Below, one piece after another: positions 62,804 through 64,000 of a stretch of 64,000 nucleotides of DNA. Each line of letters begins with the position of its first letter. Within the stretch, counting starts at the first letter, position 1. The translations under genes and the position numbers were made by a program. Below the pieces are notes generated by a model, which saw only the letters and a program-made list of their open reading frames with translations, did not search any database and was not told the DNA's origin. The stretch comes from Pseudomonas chlororaphis (GTDB taxonomy: Bacteria; Pseudomonadota; Gammaproteobacteria; Pseudomonadales; Pseudomonadaceae): contig CP011020.1 in the NCBI GenBank assembly GCA_001023535.1, forward strand, positions 5,206,501 through 5,270,500. The letters are read 5' to 3'.

Positions 62804-64000
62804 GGGGTCTCCTCACGGGTGGCGATGGTCGACGTCGACGAGGTCGCCATGAACGGCGAACGGGGCGCCCGGGTCGGCAGCGGCGGCATCGACAGCGGCA
62901 GCTTCGAGCCCTGGCTCATCAACGACACGCGCACGAACATCAGGGTTTGCCGGGCGACGCGATCCTGGGCCAGGCCCTGAGGCTGCGGGGCCTGCGTCGG
63001 ATTGCGGGCGATCACCGGCAACTGCAAGGTCAACGGGAAATCGGTGTAGTCGACGTTGGGTTGGCGCTGGGCCGACACCAGCGAACGCATCAGGCGCAGC
63101 AATGACCACGGCCCCTGGTACTGCCAACCCGCCTCCAGGTCGCGCACCACCAGGTTCGGCTGCAGGGGGTCGTTGGCCGGACGCTGGTAGCCGTTGCGCG
63201 CCCAGCGCAGCGTCAGACTGACGGGTTGCCCGACCATCCAGCGCAGATTCTGCTGGGCCTCGCCCGGGTAGTTGATCTGTTGGTTGCCGGCGCTCAAATC
63301 CCAGGCGATCACCTGGTCGGCGCCACGTTCCTGCTCGCGATCGGTGCGCCAGCGCACGTCCATCTCCACGCCGAGAAGGCCACTTTTGTCCCGCACGAAC
63401 AGCGGCCCGAGCCAGGTACCGGCCTGTTTCAAGCCCTTGAGAAAATCTTCGGCGGCCAGGCGGTCCGGGGTCTGGCTCAGGGTCAGCCCCGCCTGGGCCA
63501 GGGGCAAGCGGGTGTCGATCAACTCCAGCAGCCGCTGCACCCGCGCCGGGTCAGCGTCGCTGGCGCGCACATCCTGGGAAAACGGAAAGCGCCCGGCCAG
63601 GTACTGATTGAAGTAGTCGGCCAGGTCATTCCAGGCGGTCGCCGCCTGGTTCTGCTGTAGGTACAGGCAGCGTTGCAGGGCACTCTGTTGCAGCGCGACC
63701 GCACGCTGGGCCACGTCGCCGCGCCCGCCGGACAGGTTGGAGGTCTGCAGGATCTGCGCGCAGGAGGCCGTGTCCATCTCGATGAAGTCGCGGCTCACCA
63801 ACTGTTCGAACTGCGCCGCCGAACTTGCCGGGTTCTGGCTCTTGTACTTGAGCAACTCGTCATTGAGGGCCATGAACCGCGCCACCTGGTCATGTTCCAG
63901 GGCCGACAGGTTGTCCTGCTGGACGATCAGCCATTCCAGCGCCGGCATACGCTGCTCGGCGATCTGCAACATGGCGGCGAACTGCTGGTTGAGGTTCAGC
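62800..64000 (-). CDS. tssM: Type VI secretion membrane protein TssM, C-terminal part (5' end outside window)
   Basis: The frame is open to base 64000, so only the C-terminal 400 residues are visible. This is the periplasmic IcmF/TssM region: LNDELLKYKSQNPASSAAQF, LADYFNQYLAGRFPFSQD and LKGLKQAGTWLGPLFVRDK lead into the C-terminal beta-rich IcmF domain (DVRWRTDREQERGADQVI, GQPVSLTLRWARNGYQRP). TssM with TssJ and TssL forms the envelope-spanning complex. The stop overlaps the tssA start by four bases. The N-terminal transmembrane and NTPase parts lie to the right of the window. Confidence 0.93.
   Translation of the reverse strand, partial: LNLNQQFAAMLQIAEQRMPALEWLIVQQDNLSALEHDQVARFMALNDELLKYKSQNPASSAAQFEQLVSRDFIEMDTASCAQILQTSNLSGGRGDVAQRAVALQQSALQRCLYLQQNQAATAWNDLADYFNQYLAGRFPFSQDVRASDADPARVQRLLELIDTRLPLAQAGLTLSQTPDRLAAEDFLKGLKQAGTWLGPLFVRDKSGLLGVEMDVRWRTDREQERGADQVIAWDLSAGNQQINYPGEAQQNLRWMVGQPVSLTLRWARNGYQRPANDPLQPNLVVRDLEAGWQYQGPWSLLRLMRSLVSAQRQPNVDYTDFPLTLQLPVIARNPTQAPQPQGLAQDRVARQTLMFVRVSLMSQGSKLPLSMPPLPTRAPRSPFMATSSTSTIATREETP

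Overview
The window is chromosomal DNA of a Pseudomonas, most likely of the P. fluorescens species complex. The evidence is high GC, dense two-arm REP palindromes in almost every larger intergenic gap, and several gene blocks whose order I recall from P. aeruginosa. Those blocks are dnaQ/rnhA/methyltransferase/gloB/mltD/nppA1A2BCD/fabI, pepN/DUF2797/DUF1315/rhomboid/phosphoesterase/nadK/DUF1853, and Usp/DUF1289/acnB. No tRNA, rRNA, IS transposase, prophage or CRISPR array was seen.

Layout. 1-2.5 kb: C-terminal part of SbcC, then a glutathione S-transferase. 2.6-4.7 kb: two tiny exported proteins, a periplasmic lactonase-like propeller and a small acidic protein. 4.9-12 kb: a sugar-acid catabolic cluster of aldehyde dehydrogenase, AraD1-type dehydratase, MFS transporter, divergent IlvD/Edd dehydratase and a FadR-type GntR regulator. 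It fits oxidative pentose breakdown to 2-oxoglutarate, with twin near-palindromic operator candidates between the divergent arms. 12.1-16.8 kb: one giant 1568-residue protein resembling Pseudomonas dermonecrotic-toxin-like (DUF6543) proteins. 17-20.5 kb: an RND/MMPL exporter with a YCF48-like propeller. 20.8-28.5 kb: the conserved pepN to DUF1853 block. 28.6-32.8 kb: a lone arsB, a flavin reductase, a small conserved protein, a LysR regulator and a GNAT acetyltransferase. 33-48.2 kb: dnaQ, a patatin/cPLA2-like lipoprotein, rnhA, a methyltransferase, gloB, mltD, the Npp/Yej ABC importer with two binding proteins, and fabI. 48.3-55.9 kb: accessory and stress genes, namely a GAF-GGDEF cyclase, AraC regulator, LysE exporter, ada with an AlkA-like glycosylase, GFA protein, miaE, a tandem Usp and a DUF1289 protein. 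56-61.7 kb: acnB behind a long structured leader, an amino-acid permease and a 2-hydroxyacid dehydrogenase. 61.7-64 kb: the tssA and tssM end of a type VI secretion locus that continues past the window.

What stands out. The giant toxin-like protein is the best candidate for unexplored biology. A patatin lipoprotein separates rnhA from dnaQ. A 144-bp nested-palindrome element lies upstream of the LysR gene, and a 43-bp piece of the same element provides the stop codon of the GGDEF gene exactly where the fabI synteny block ends. A roughly 140-bp nested hairpin lies just upstream of acnB. Start codons were adjusted by Shine-Dalgarno position, signal peptides and family-typical N termini, and the reasons are given per gene.
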